From Selenomonas bovis DSM 23594 (GTDB lineage Bacteria > Bacillota > Negativicutes > Selenomonadales > Selenomonadaceae), in contig NZ_KB908386.1 of the NCBI RefSeq assembly GCF_000381005.1, forward strand, positions 22,345 to 86,344: a stretch of 64,000 nt of DNA. Direction: 5' to 3'. A program made the position numbers and the translations under genes. Positions 34,246 to 42,486 of this stretch are shown in pieces. Under the pieces are notes generated by a model, which ran no database searches, was not told the origin of the DNA, and worked only from the letters and a program-made list of their open reading frames with translations. Numbering within the stretch: position 1 is the stretch's first letter; the number at the start of each line of letters is the position of its first letter.

Positions 34246-34746
34246 TCAGCGCCCCGTCTGCCAGCCGAAGCGGCGCGCGAGCAGGCGCGCGAGTAAGAGG
34301 CCGAGCACGCCCGTCACGATCTGCGGCCAGCTCATCATGAAACCGAGCACCGCGGCGAGCGGCGCGGGCACGGCGAGCAGATGGAGGACGAGGCGCGTCC
34401 CCGCATAGAGCAGCGCCGCCTTGAGGACGGGCGCCGCGAAGACGGCGCGCCCCGGCAGGCAGGAGACAGCGAGCTGGAACGCCATGTTGCCGAGCGCCAC
34501 GACGGGCACGAGCGGCAGCAGGGGCAGCTGCCCCTGCAAAAACGCGCCGACGGGCAGCGCCGCGCCGATCACGAGCGCCCAGCGCGTGCGCGTCTCCCAG
34601 ACGGCCGCGGCCATCACCGCGTTGAGCAGGCTGCCGATGAAAAACATCTGCACCGGCCCCGGGATCATCGGCAGGAAGAGGCGCAGCCCCTGCAGGAGGA
34701 CCGCCAGCGCGAGGAACAGCGCCAGATGCAGCCAGGAACGTTCCAT
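34246..34746 (-). CDS. Integral membrane protein resembling an ECF-transporter S component
   Basis: 166 residues from the ATG at 34746 (GGAGGTGAGCGC before). It has about six hydrophobic segments (WLHLALFLALAVLLQGLRLFL; FFIGSLLNAVMAAAVW; ALVIGAALPVGAFLQG; PLVPVVALGNMAFQLAV; LKAALLYAGTRLVLHLL; AAVLGFMMSWPQIVTGVLGLLLARLL). Size and spacing fit S components or related small permeases. It starts four bases after the stop of the AraC-family gene, so the two are coupled and the regulator may sense the transported compound. Substrate unknown. Confidence 0.6.
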   Translation of the reverse strand: MERSWLHLALFLALAVLLQGLRLFLPMIPGPVQMFFIGSLLNAVMAAAVWETRTRWALVIGAALPVGAFLQGQLPLLPLVPVVALGNMAFQLAVSCLPGRAVFAAPVLKAALLYAGTRLVLHLLAVPAPLAAVLGFMMSWPQIVTGVLGLLLARLLARRFGWQTGR

Positions 34747-34750
34747 GCGC

Positions 34751-35653
34751 TCACCTCCCCCCGCTCTGCCGCGTCGCCGCGCGGAACTGCCGCGGCGTCT
34801 GCCCCGTCGCGCGGCGGAAGCATTTCGTGAAATAGCTGATGTCATGGAAACCCACGCGCGCGGCGATCTCGCTCACTTTCGCGTCCGTCGCGAGGAGCTG
34901 CGCCGCGGCCCGCTCGAGGCGGTAGTCCGTGAGATAGCGCATCGGCGAGGTGCCGACGGTCTTGCGGAAGCTCCGCAGGAGGACGCTCTCGCTGCAGGCG
35001 GCGAGGCGCATCAGCGTCTGGTTGGAGATGTCCTCATCGTAATGCGCGGCCAGATAGTCGAGGAGCAGCTTCATGCGCTCCATGAGCGTCTCATCGAGCG
35101 GCGCGGCCGGGCAGGCGGCGAGGTTGCCGCAGATGAGGTGCATGGCCCGCGAGAGCGCGTAGCGCGCCTCGATCGCGTAGCCGTCCGCCTCCTGCACGAT
35201 GGCGTCCCAGGCGCGCATCATCAGGGCGGCGACCGCCCCATGCCAGGGGCGGCTGCCGCCGAGCAGCAGGAAGGGCAGATCCTCCCGGCCGCAGAACGGC
35301 ACGACGAGCTCCTGCCAGTAACAGGAATGCGGCGAGCCGCCGATGACCTCGGGGTGGATGACGAGCGAGCGGAGGACGCTCGCGCCGCCCGGCACATGCT
35401 GCACGGCATGCAGCACGCCCGTGTTGATCAGGACGCCCGCGCCCTTCTCGAGCGTGCGTTTTTCCGTGCCGACCTGCACGGTGACCGTCCCCGCCGTCGC
35501 GAGGATGTACTCGAGCTCCTCGTGCCAGTGCATCGGCACGTTGTCGACCGCCATGTCGTCCTCGTAGCAGGCCACGGGAAAGAGCAGATCGCCGTGCTGC
35601 GTCTGCTCCTTCAGCCTCTGGTCGGTATGTACGTCACAAATCTGGATGGCCAT
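34751..35653 (-). CDS. AraC-family transcriptional regulator with cupin sensor
   Basis: 300 residues. The N-terminal cupin (30-110) has MHWHEELEYILATAGTVTVQVG...GVLINTGVLHAV, typical of sugar-sensing AraC proteins. The C-terminal double HTH (200-295) has ISNQTLMRLAACSESVLLRSFRKTVGTSPMRYLTDYRLERAAAQLL and VSEIAARVGFHDISYFTKCFRRATGQTPRQFR. It is divergent from an MFS transporter gene and translationally linked to a small membrane protein gene; both are possible targets. Confidence 0.93.
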   Translation of the reverse strand: MAIQICDVHTDQRLKEQTQHGDLLFPVACYEDDMAVDNVPMHWHEELEYILATAGTVTVQVGTEKRTLEKGAGVLINTGVLHAVQHVPGGASVLRSLVIHPEVIGGSPHSCYWQELVVPFCGREDLPFLLLGGSRPWHGAVAALMMRAWDAIVQEADGYAIEARYALSRAMHLICGNLAACPAAPLDETLMERMKLLLDYLAAHYDEDISNQTLMRLAACSESVLLRSFRKTVGTSPMRYLTDYRLERAAAQLLATDAKVSEIAARVGFHDISYFTKCFRRATGQTPRQFRAATRQSGGR

Positions 35654-35836
35654 ATCTATCTCCTTTCCAAGGAAATCGCTGAGATATTCGATGCGACGTT
35701 CCCTGTTCGCCGCTTGCCAAGCGAGAGCGATGATTCCTCAAGAAAAGGAGCCCGCGAAGCGGTGCCTTTTCACGAGGGATGCTCCCGCGGCCGCCGGCCG
35801 CGTCAGCGAGCGTTTGCCGGCGGGCCAATCTGACGG

Positions 35837-35895
35837 TTTTCTACCAGAAAATAGCCGGAAATCTTCTGGAAATCTCCTCTTCCTGACGGTATGAT
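35837..35895 (+). promoter_or_regulatory. MFS gene promoter region
   Basis: TGGAAA (35867-35872), 17-bp spacer, TATGAT (35890-35895). Upstream, TTTTCT-ACC-AGAAAA (35837-35851) is an inverted repeat that could bind the divergent AraC regulator. The rest of the 270-base gap holds nothing else seen. Confidence 0.45.
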
Positions 35896-35923
35896 GATAG
35901 CACAGATGACAAAGGAGGACAAT

Positions 35924-37111
35924 ATGACATCTTTACTGCTCGCCGTGATCTACCTCGCCTTCATCAGCCTCGGCCTGCCGGACTCGCTGCTCGGCGCCGC
36001 CTGGCCGGCCATGCAGCCCTCGCTCGGGGTGCCGCTCTCCTACGCGGGCATCCTCTCGATGATCATCGCGCTCGGAACGGTCGTCTCCAGCCTGCAAAGC
36101 GACCGGCTCACGCTCCGCCTCGGCACGGGGCGCGTCACGACCATCAGTGTGGGCATGACGGCGGCCGCGCTGCTCGGTTTCTCGCTCTCAGGCAGCTTCT
36201 GGCAGCTCTGCCTCTGGGCCATCCCCTACGGGCTCGGCGCAGGGAGCGTCGACGCCGCGCTCAACAACTATGTAGCGCTCCACTACAAGAGCCGCCACAT
36301 GAGCTGGCTCCACTGCATGTGGGGCGTCGGCGCGACCACGGGACCGTATATCATGGGGATCGCCCTCGCGCGCGGCGCAGGCTGGAGCGCCGGCTATGCC
36401 ACCATCGCCGGTCTGCAGGTGCTGCTCACGCTCCTGCTCCTGCTCAGCCTGCCGCTCTGGAAGTCGCGCCCAGGCGCCAGGGAGACCGCGCCAGCGGCTG
36501 CTCCCGCGCGGGAACAGCGCAAGCCGCTCTCCCTTGCCGCCGTCCTCGGCATCCCGGGCGCGCGGGAGATCATGATCGCTTTTTTCTGCTACTGTGCGCT
36601 GGAACAGACCTGCGGACTCTGGGCCAGCAGTTTTCTGCATCTCGGGCACGGGATGACAGAGGAGCGCGCCGCCGGGCTCGCCGCGCTGTTTTTCCTCGGC
36701 GTGACCGCCGGGCGTGCGGTGAGCGGCTTCCTCACCATACGGCTGAGCGATACGCGCATGATCCGCCTGGGGCAGCTGCTCCTGCTGATCGGCACCTCGC
36801 TGCTCTTCCTGCCCGCGAGCGCCTGCGCCCTCGCGGGGCTGGTGCTCGCAGGTCTCGGCTGCGCGCCCATCTACCCTTGCGTCATCCACGCCACGCCGAG
36901 CCATTTCGGCAAAGAGCTGTCGCAGGCCGTCATCGGCGTCGAGATGGCCGCCGCCTACATCGGAACGATGCTCATGCCGCCGCTCTTCGGCGTGCTCGCG
37001 AACCACATCGCCGTCACGCTGCTGCCGCTCTACCTGCTCGCGCTCCTCGCGCTCATGACCACCATGACCGAGCGGCTCGAGCGCAAGACCGACCGGCGCG
37101 CCCGGCCATGA
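35924..37111 (+). CDS. MFS transporter (FucP/YbjJ-like)
   Basis: 395 residues from the ATG at 35924 (AAAGGAGG six bases before). Twelve membrane spans in two halves are separated by a basic Pro/Ala-rich loop (GARETAPAAAPAREQRKP). AYAGILSMIIALGTVVSSLQSDRLTLRLGTGRVTTISVGMT is the first-half MFS motif A region. LHCMWGVGATTGPYIMG and SGFLTIRLSDTRMIRLG follow. It is similar to sugar:proton MFS carriers. The substrate is likely the ligand sensed by the divergent AraC regulator (inference). Confidence 0.85.
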   Translation: MTSLLLAVIYLAFISLGLPDSLLGAAWPAMQPSLGVPLSYAGILSMIIALGTVVSSLQSDRLTLRLGTGRVTTISVGMTAAALLGFSLSGSFWQLCLWAIPYGLGAGSVDAALNNYVALHYKSRHMSWLHCMWGVGATTGPYIMGIALARGAGWSAGYATIAGLQVLLTLLLLLSLPLWKSRPGARETAPAAAPAREQRKPLSLAAVLGIPGAREIMIAFFCYCALEQTCGLWASSFLHLGHGMTEERAAGLAALFFLGVTAGRAVSGFLTIRLSDTRMIRLGQLLLLIGTSLLFLPASACALAGLVLAGLGCAPIYPCVIHATPSHFGKELSQAVIGVEMAAAYIGTMLMPPLFGVLANHIAVTLLPLYLLALLALMTTMTERLERKTDRRARP

Positions 37112-37114
37112 CGC

Positions 37115-37166
37115 TATCATATCGCATCAGCTTTTTACAATATCACATGGGTTTCTATCAAAAATT
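37115..37166 (+). repeat. TATCATA-ended element, partial copy
   Basis: TATCATATCGCATCAGCTTT through ACATGGGTTTCTATCAAAAA is about 90 percent identical to 55387-55438. The inverted right end is missing. Confidence 0.6.
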
Positions 37167-37203
37167 TTGATGGAGTGCCTTTTCTATCGGTGCGCAGGAA
37201 AAA

Positions 37204-37253
37204 AGCCCGCAGGCAGGGAGCGGCTTTCGCTGTTCCCTGCCTGCGGGCTCTAT
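37204..37253. terminator. Terminator between the MFS gene and the chemosensory operon
   Basis: AGCCCGCAGGCAGGGA (37204-37219) pairs perfectly with TCCCTGCCTGCGGGCT (37234-37249). Confidence 0.85.
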
Positions 37254-37317
37254 AGTTCTTGCTGACGAGTGTGTGGACGTCCGTGATGTCCGCGCGAAGG
37301 AGATGTTCCCGGCGGCG

Positions 37318-37740
37318 TCACTCCTCTTCCGCCACCGCCTCGACTGCTTGCAAGAGGCCGATATGCTTCATGACTTCCTCGACTTTCTGCACGTCGATTG
37401 GCTTCGAGGCGTAGGCGTCGCAGCCGAGCTTGAAGGCTTCCTTGACATAGTCGACGTCTGAGATCGCCGTCATCATGATGATCTTCAGATGGTCTTCCGG
37501 CGGGGTCGCGTACTGCTTCTCCAGGCCGCGGATCACCTTCAGCGTCTTGAGCCCGTCGACTTTCGGCATCATGATATCGAGGCAGAGTAAATCGTAGGGT
37601 TCCTGGCGCTTGATGGACTCGAGGTAGAGGTCGAGCGCCTCCATGCCGTCCACCGCGACGTCACAGGCACCGTATTTCTCCATCGCTTTCTTCAGGAATG
37701 CCCGCGATAGGCGGTCATCCTCCGCAATCAATATCTTCAT
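37318..37740 (-). CDS. Single-domain response regulator (receiver)
   Basis: 140 residues from the ATG at 37740. The acidic pair is in LIAEDD and the phospho-acceptor Asp in LLCLDIMMPKVDG. The switch Thr is in MMTAISD and the conserved Lys in YASKPID. No output domain is present. It is the last gene of the che operon, overlapping the PAS-HisKA gene by four bases. It may be the CheY-like output or the partner of that kinase-like protein. Confidence 0.93.
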   Translation of the reverse strand: MKILIAEDDRLSRAFLKKAMEKYGACDVAVDGMEALDLYLESIKRQEPYDLLCLDIMMPKVDGLKTLKVIRGLEKQYATPPEDHLKIIMMTAISDVDYVKEAFKLGCDAYASKPIDVQKVEEVMKHIGLLQAVEAVAEEE

Positions 37741-38576
37741 TTCCGCTCCTCCCTCTTGGTCCGATCGCTGCCGGATAGTTTCTTCTCGCAATACGCCATC
37801 AGGTCCTGGACATCGTCCTCCTGCACGGGGATCTGCGCGTTCCAGGTCTCGAGGATCGGGTCGCCCCGCAGCTTCGGATTGATGAAGATGCCGTGGCGAT
37901 CGAGCTCCATGCCGCCGTTCTCCGGCTTGGAGAATTTGAGGATGGCGTTGATGCGGTGCAGGAGTTCTCCGGCACTTGTCTGCACTTCCTGCAGGTATTC
38001 CCTCTGGCACTCCGTGAGCTCTGTCTGAAAAAGCAGCGTCAGCATCCCGTTGATCCCGTTGAGCGGCGTGCGAAGCTCGTGCCCCATGTTCACGAGGAAG
38101 CGGTCTTTGACACGCGAGGCTTCCACGGCTCTCTGGCGCGCGTCTTCCGCGTCCGCACGGTCCTTTTCCGCGCGCATCTCGAGCTGGCGGAGCTTCGAGA
38201 TGTCGCGCAGGATGATGGAGCAGCCGGACACGCCGCCGTCCATGTCGCCGACGGGCGAACACGTTGCGGAGAGGTAGACTTTCTCCCCGCCGCGGAAGAT
38301 GCCGATGTTCCGCGCGAGCCCCGCGGCCCGCCCCGTGCGGATGACGCGCGGGATGGGACTGGGGTACGCCTCGCCGGTCTCCACGTTGACGAGCGGGCAG
38401 ACCGCGGAGAACCGTGCGCTCTCCGCCTTGCCCGTGACGCCGAGGATCTTCTCCGCCGCGGGATTCATGAACTGGATCTCCTCCTCGCGGTCCGTCAGCA
38501 GAATCCCGTCGCCGATATTTTGCAGGAGCCCCTGCGCGACCGGATCATCGAGCTCCCGCCTCTCTTCGTTTCGCAT
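37737..38576 (-). CDS. PAS-HisKA protein lacking the kinase ATPase domain
   Basis: 279 residues. A PAS domain spans about 15-125 (ILLTDREEEIQFMNPAAEKILGV; GCSIILRDISKLRQLE). A coiled linker is followed by a dimerisation/phosphotransfer domain with the H-box FLVNMGHELRTPLNGINGM (about 165-182). After NAILKFSKPENGGMELDRHG, where the HATPase_c domain normally begins, there are only some 50 residues with no N, G1 or G2 boxes. It cannot autophosphorylate by itself unless another kinase such as CheA acts on it. It ends in the start of a receiver gene. Confidence 0.85.
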   Translation of the reverse strand: MRNEERRELDDPVAQGLLQNIGDGILLTDREEEIQFMNPAAEKILGVTGKAESARFSAVCPLVNVETGEAYPSPIPRVIRTGRAAGLARNIGIFRGGEKVYLSATCSPVGDMDGGVSGCSIILRDISKLRQLEMRAEKDRADAEDARQRAVEASRVKDRFLVNMGHELRTPLNGINGMLTLLFQTELTECQREYLQEVQTSAGELLHRINAILKFSKPENGGMELDRHGIFINPKLRGDPILETWNAQIPVQEDDVQDLMAYCEKKLSGSDRTKREERK

Positions 38577-38612
38577 CTGATTATCTCCCTTCTTGCTCCT
38601 CTGATGCCATCC

Positions 38613-40205
38613 CTAGCGCTCTGCGCCCGGGCCCCGGGCGCAGAGCGCGGCGATCGCCGCGGCGACCGCGGGGAGCGGCAGCTGCCGCTCGACGGCACCG
38701 GCCTCCCAGGCGGCGCGCGGCATCCCGTAGACAACGCTCGTCGCCTCGTCCTGTCCGAGCGTGCGCGCACCGCCCTGCCGCATCGCGAGGAGGCCCCGGG
38801 CACCGTCGTCCCCCATCCCCGTCAGCAGGACGCCGAGGCTGTCCGTGGCGAGGCACTGGTCCGCCACAGACTGGAAGAGCACGTCGACGGACGGGCAGTG
38901 CCCGTTGACGAGAGGCCCCTCCTGCACCGAGAGGCAGATGCGATCCCCGAGGCGCCGCACGCGCACATGCCGGTCTCCTGGCGCGATGTAGATATGGTTC
39001 GGCGCGAGGTACTCCCCTTCCCGCGCCGTATGCGCCGTCAGGCGGCAGTCCCGGTCGAGCCTCCGCGCGAAGAGCTCGGAGAATCCCGGCGGGATGTGCT
39101 GCACGATGACGATGGGCGGCAGCGGCGGGACGAGCTGCGTGAGCACCGCCGCGAGCGCCTCCGTCCCGCCCGTCGACGCTCCCATGACGATCAAGCGGAT
39201 GGAATGCGTCCTCCCGTTTCGCACGGTCTGTCCGCTCGCTCCTTTTCGCGGGCCTACCGTATACCGCGGCAGGGCGCCGCCCGAGGACATCGGCGTCCTC
39301 GGGGAGCCCTGCACTCCCGCGCGCGCCGCGGCAAGGCTGGCATGCCCTGCGGCCGGCACGGCGGTGTGCGCCGCGTCCACGGGCTTCCGGTAGACGGAGG
39401 GCTGCACGTAGAGGAAGGGCGCCATCTCGCAGTCGACGGTCTCCGCATGCCCGACGAAGAGATAGCCGCCCGGCACGAGCCAGTCGTAAAATTTGCGTAC
39501 GAGCTCTGTGCGCGTCTCCCGGTCAAAGTAGATCATGACGTTCCGGCAGAAGATCACATGAAAGGGCTTTCGGAATGGGAACACGTGCGTCAAGAGGTTG
39601 AACGGGCGAAAGACGATGCTCTGCCGCAGCGCCTCCACGGCCTGCCGCTGCCCGTCGCGCCGCGAATGGAAATAGGCGCACTGCCAATGCTCCGGGAGCG
39701 CGGCGACCGCGTCCGCCGCATAGATGCCGCGCGCCGCCTGCGCGATGACCTCCTCGGAGAGGTCCGTCGCGAGCAGGGAGGTCTCCCAGCCCGCGCCGCG
39801 CAGGGAGAAATACTCCGTCAGGAGCATCGCGAGCGTATATGCCTCCTCTCCCGTCGAGCAAGCTGCGCACCACGTCCGTACGTCCTGCGTGCGCGCCGCT
39901 GCCTGCGCGATCCACGGCAGGACGACGTCGCGGAAATACCAGAAATGATCCTCTTCGCGCAGGAAATACGTATGATGCGTCGTGATCGCCTCGGAGAGGA
40001 GTTTCCGCGCGCGCCCCGTCGTGTCCTGCCGGAGCCACGTGAGGAAGCCTGTCGCCGTGCGGCAGGACGCCGGGAGCCTCTCGTCCTCATGCTGGAACAG
40101 TTTGAACAGACGGGATTCCAGGAGCACTCTCTTCTCGGGCGGCAGCTGTATGCCAAACGCCTGCTGTACGATCTGCGCGTACGCGGCGAAACATGCCTGG
40201 TCCAT
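38613..40205 (-). CDS. CheR-CheB fusion: receptor methyltransferase plus methylesterase
   Basis: 530 residues in one frame. Residues 1-275 are CheR: an N-terminal helical domain, then THHTYFLREEDHF, WCAACSTGEEAYTLAMLL (SAM-binding loop), LLATDLSEEVIAQAARGIY, and FHVIFCRNVMIYFD. A 60-residue linker rich in Ala, Gly and Ser follows. Residues 336-522 are the CheB catalytic domain, with Ser344 in MGASTGG, His370 in IVQHIPPGF and Asp466 in LTGMGDDGARGL. No receiver domain precedes CheB, so phospho-control is missing. Opposing enzymes on one chain, placed next to an MCP gene, suggest a locally balanced adaptation unit. Confidence 0.93.
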   Translation of the reverse strand: MDQACFAAYAQIVQQAFGIQLPPEKRVLLESRLFKLFQHEDERLPASCRTATGFLTWLRQDTTGRARKLLSEAITTHHTYFLREEDHFWYFRDVVLPWIAQAAARTQDVRTWCAACSTGEEAYTLAMLLTEYFSLRGAGWETSLLATDLSEEVIAQAARGIYAADAVAALPEHWQCAYFHSRRDGQRQAVEALRQSIVFRPFNLLTHVFPFRKPFHVIFCRNVMIYFDRETRTELVRKFYDWLVPGGYLFVGHAETVDCEMAPFLYVQPSVYRKPVDAAHTAVPAAGHASLAAARAGVQGSPRTPMSSGGALPRYTVGPRKGASGQTVRNGRTHSIRLIVMGASTGGTEALAAVLTQLVPPLPPIVIVQHIPPGFSELFARRLDRDCRLTAHTAREGEYLAPNHIYIAPGDRHVRVRRLGDRICLSVQEGPLVNGHCPSVDVLFQSVADQCLATDSLGVLLTGMGDDGARGLLAMRQGGARTLGQDEATSVVYGMPRAAWEAGAVERQLPLPAVAAAIAALCARGPGAER

Positions 40206-40225
40206 CCTGCCCGCCTCCTCACATC

Positions 40226-41908
40226 TCAGTATTTGCCGAAGCCTCCCGGGAGGTACGGTTCCTGCGGCGGACGGTGCTCGCCCGCCGCCTCCTTCGGTGC
40301 AGGTGCTCCGACCGGATTGGTCTCCGGACGGGCGGCCGGTTCTGCCCAGCGCTCAGGGAGTCCCGTCAGGCGGAATTTCCCTGCCGTATCTTTGAGACTT
40401 GCCGCCTGTGCCGAGAGCTCTTCGCTCGCGGAGGCCGCCTGCTCGGAGGTCGCCGAGTTGCTCTGGACGACCTGCGAGACCTGCAGCACGCCCTGGTTGA
40501 TCTGCTCGAGTGCGAGCTGCTGCTCGTTCGATGCCTTCGCGATTCCCTCGACGAGGCTGGCGACGTCCTCGACGTGCGTCATGATGGCCTCGAGCTCCTC
40601 CGCTGTCTTCGACGCGATCGTCCGACCCTCGTTGACCTTCGCGATCGAGTCCTCGATCATGTCCGTCGTCTCCTTCGCGGCTTTCGCCGAGCGCGCCGCG
40701 AGATTCCGGACTTCCTCGGCAACGACCGCGAAGCCCTTGCCGTGCGATCCTGCCCGCGCCGCCTCGACCGCCGCATTCAGCGCGAGGATGTTCGTCTGGA
40801 ACGCGATCTCATCGATGACCTTGATGATCTTCGAGATATTCGCTGACGAGACGTTGATGGCCTCCATCGCGCGCAGCATCTCCTTCATCTCCTTGTCCCC
40901 GTTCTGCGCCTGCACGCGCGCCTTGCCCGTGAGCTCGTTCGCGTGGTCCGCGTTCTCCGCGTTGCTCTTGGTCTGCGAGGCGATTTCGGCGATGGACGAC
41001 GAGAGCTCCTCGACGGAGGACGCCTGCTCGGCCGCGCCCTGTGACAGCGAGACGCTCGCATCCGAGACGTTTTTCGCCCCAGCCGCGACCTGCCCAGACG
41101 CCATGCGGATGGCCTGCATCGAGCGGTCGAGCTCGCCGCGCATCTTCTCGAAATTCGCGGCGACCATGCCGATCTCATCCTGCGCCTCCAGCGCGACGGC
41201 ATGCGTGAGATCCCCGCCCGCGATGGCGCGCGCGTCCTCTCCGAGCTGTTCCATGCGGCGCGAGATGCTGCGCGCCAGCGCGACGCCGATCAGGAGGGAG
41301 ACAATGAGCGCGACGACGGCAATGACGCCCGCGGCCAGCACGATGCGCTCCGCATAGGCGCCTTCTGCCTGCATCTCTTGCTGCGCCTTCTCATCTGCCC
41401 GCGTCGCGAAGTCATTGAGCGACGCGCCGATGGTCCCGCCGAGATCGTGGACCGGCTTCATCTCCGGCAGATTCTCCACGGGAGAGCCGGGGACCGTCTG
41501 CGCTGCGATGAGCGCGGCACGCGCCTGCTTGTACTGCTGCATCTGCCGCTCGAGCTCCGCCATCGCCTGCTGATCTGCCCCCGTCACCGCCAGCGCCTGG
41601 AGCTGCGCGATCTGCGCCTCGACGGCGCTGTCATGTGCCTGCAACTCACTGAGGGATTGCTGCCGCGCCTCGGGCGACTGGCGGAAAAGGTAGCGCGTGA
41701 GCTCCCCGCGGTCCTCTGAGAACGCCTTGCCCGCCTGCATCGCGACGACGGCCGTCTTCGCGTCCTCCCTGTACACCTTCTGATACGTCGTGTTGATCTG
41801 ATCCGACAGGCTGAAACTCGCGATGACCGTCGCGAGCAGGAGCACGCAGAGCACGCCCGTCAGGCTGACGATCTTCGTCCCGATTCTCATATTGCTGAAC
41901 TTTCCCAT
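40226..41908 (-). CDS. Methyl-accepting chemotaxis protein (4HB-type sensor)
   Basis: 560 residues. TM1 is at 11-32. The four-helix-bundle periplasmic part spans 33-190 (KVYREDAKTAVVAMQAGKAFSEDRGELTRYL). TM2 is at about 191-212 and HAMP at 213-265. The long coiled-coil signalling domain has the tip IDEIAFQTNILALNAAVEAARAGSHGKGFAVVAEEVRNLA. The last 45 residues are Pro-rich with no NWETF-type CheR tether. It lies between cheW and the cheR-cheB fusion gene, so it is probably the dedicated receptor of this cluster. Confidence 0.94.
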   Translation of the reverse strand: MGKFSNMRIGTKIVSLTGVLCVLLLATVIASFSLSDQINTTYQKVYREDAKTAVVAMQAGKAFSEDRGELTRYLFRQSPEARQQSLSELQAHDSAVEAQIAQLQALAVTGADQQAMAELERQMQQYKQARAALIAAQTVPGSPVENLPEMKPVHDLGGTIGASLNDFATRADEKAQQEMQAEGAYAERIVLAAGVIAVVALIVSLLIGVALARSISRRMEQLGEDARAIAGGDLTHAVALEAQDEIGMVAANFEKMRGELDRSMQAIRMASGQVAAGAKNVSDASVSLSQGAAEQASSVEELSSSIAEIASQTKSNAENADHANELTGKARVQAQNGDKEMKEMLRAMEAINVSSANISKIIKVIDEIAFQTNILALNAAVEAARAGSHGKGFAVVAEEVRNLAARSAKAAKETTDMIEDSIAKVNEGRTIASKTAEELEAIMTHVEDVASLVEGIAKASNEQQLALEQINQGVLQVSQVVQSNSATSEQAASASEELSAQAASLKDTAGKFRLTGLPERWAEPAARPETNPVGAPAPKEAAGEHRPPQEPYLPGGFGKY

Positions 41909-41952
41909 GGCTCACATCTCCTAGATTTTCCAAAAACAGATCCTATGCCTTG

Positions 41953-42465
41953 TCACTCTGCGGCTGCGGGTGCTGTGCCCTGCGCCTCTTCCATCGCCGC
42001 CTGCTCGTCCTCGCTGAAGAGCTTCTCCCAATCGAGCAGCAGGACGACGTCCTGCCCATCCTCGCGGAGCCTCCCGATGCCGCGGATGTAGCGGTTCTTC
42101 GACGCGCGGAGATCCGGCGGCGGGACGACCTTCGCCGCGGGGATCGTCAGCACCTCGGACACGCCGTCGATGATGAGCCCGATCAGCATCTCCGCCACCT
42201 TGATGACAATCACGCACGTCCGGTCGGTATAGTCGCGGAATTCCCGATGAAAGCGCAGGCGCATATCGACCACAGGGATGATCTTGCCGCGCAGGTTGAT
42301 GATGCCTTGTACATAATCCGGAACCTCCGGTACTTTCGTGATCGGCAGGATGCCGATGATCTCCATGACCACGCGGATATCGATGCCGTAGGTTTCCTCG
42401 CCAAGGAAGAACGTCAGATACTTGTCCTTCTGTGTATCTTCTTCCTCCAGGATCTCTTCACTCAT
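41953..42465 (-). CDS. cheW: CheW coupling protein
   Basis: 170 residues. KYLTFFLGEETYGIDIRVVMEIIGILPITKVPEVPDYVQGIINLRGKIIPVVDMRLRF is the complete CheW front, followed by LIGLIIDGVSEVLTI. It bridges receptor tips to CheA. The tail is acidic and Ala-rich (SEDEQAAMEEAQGTAPAAAE). It lies 21 bases after cheA. Confidence 0.95.
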   Translation of the reverse strand: MSEEILEEEDTQKDKYLTFFLGEETYGIDIRVVMEIIGILPITKVPEVPDYVQGIINLRGKIIPVVDMRLRFHREFRDYTDRTCVIVIKVAEMLIGLIIDGVSEVLTIPAAKVVPPPDLRASKNRYIRGIGRLREDGQDVVLLLDWEKLFSEDEQAAMEEAQGTAPAAAE

Positions 42466-42486
42466 GCTGCTTTCCCTCCCTCTTGC

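Noticed and set aside
37893..41357. A 1154-codon open frame on the plus strand
   Set aside because: It runs antisense across the CheR-CheB fusion and MCP genes, which have clear domains. The translation is low-complexity Arg/Asp/Glu/Leu typical of an antisense frame in G+C-rich DNA.
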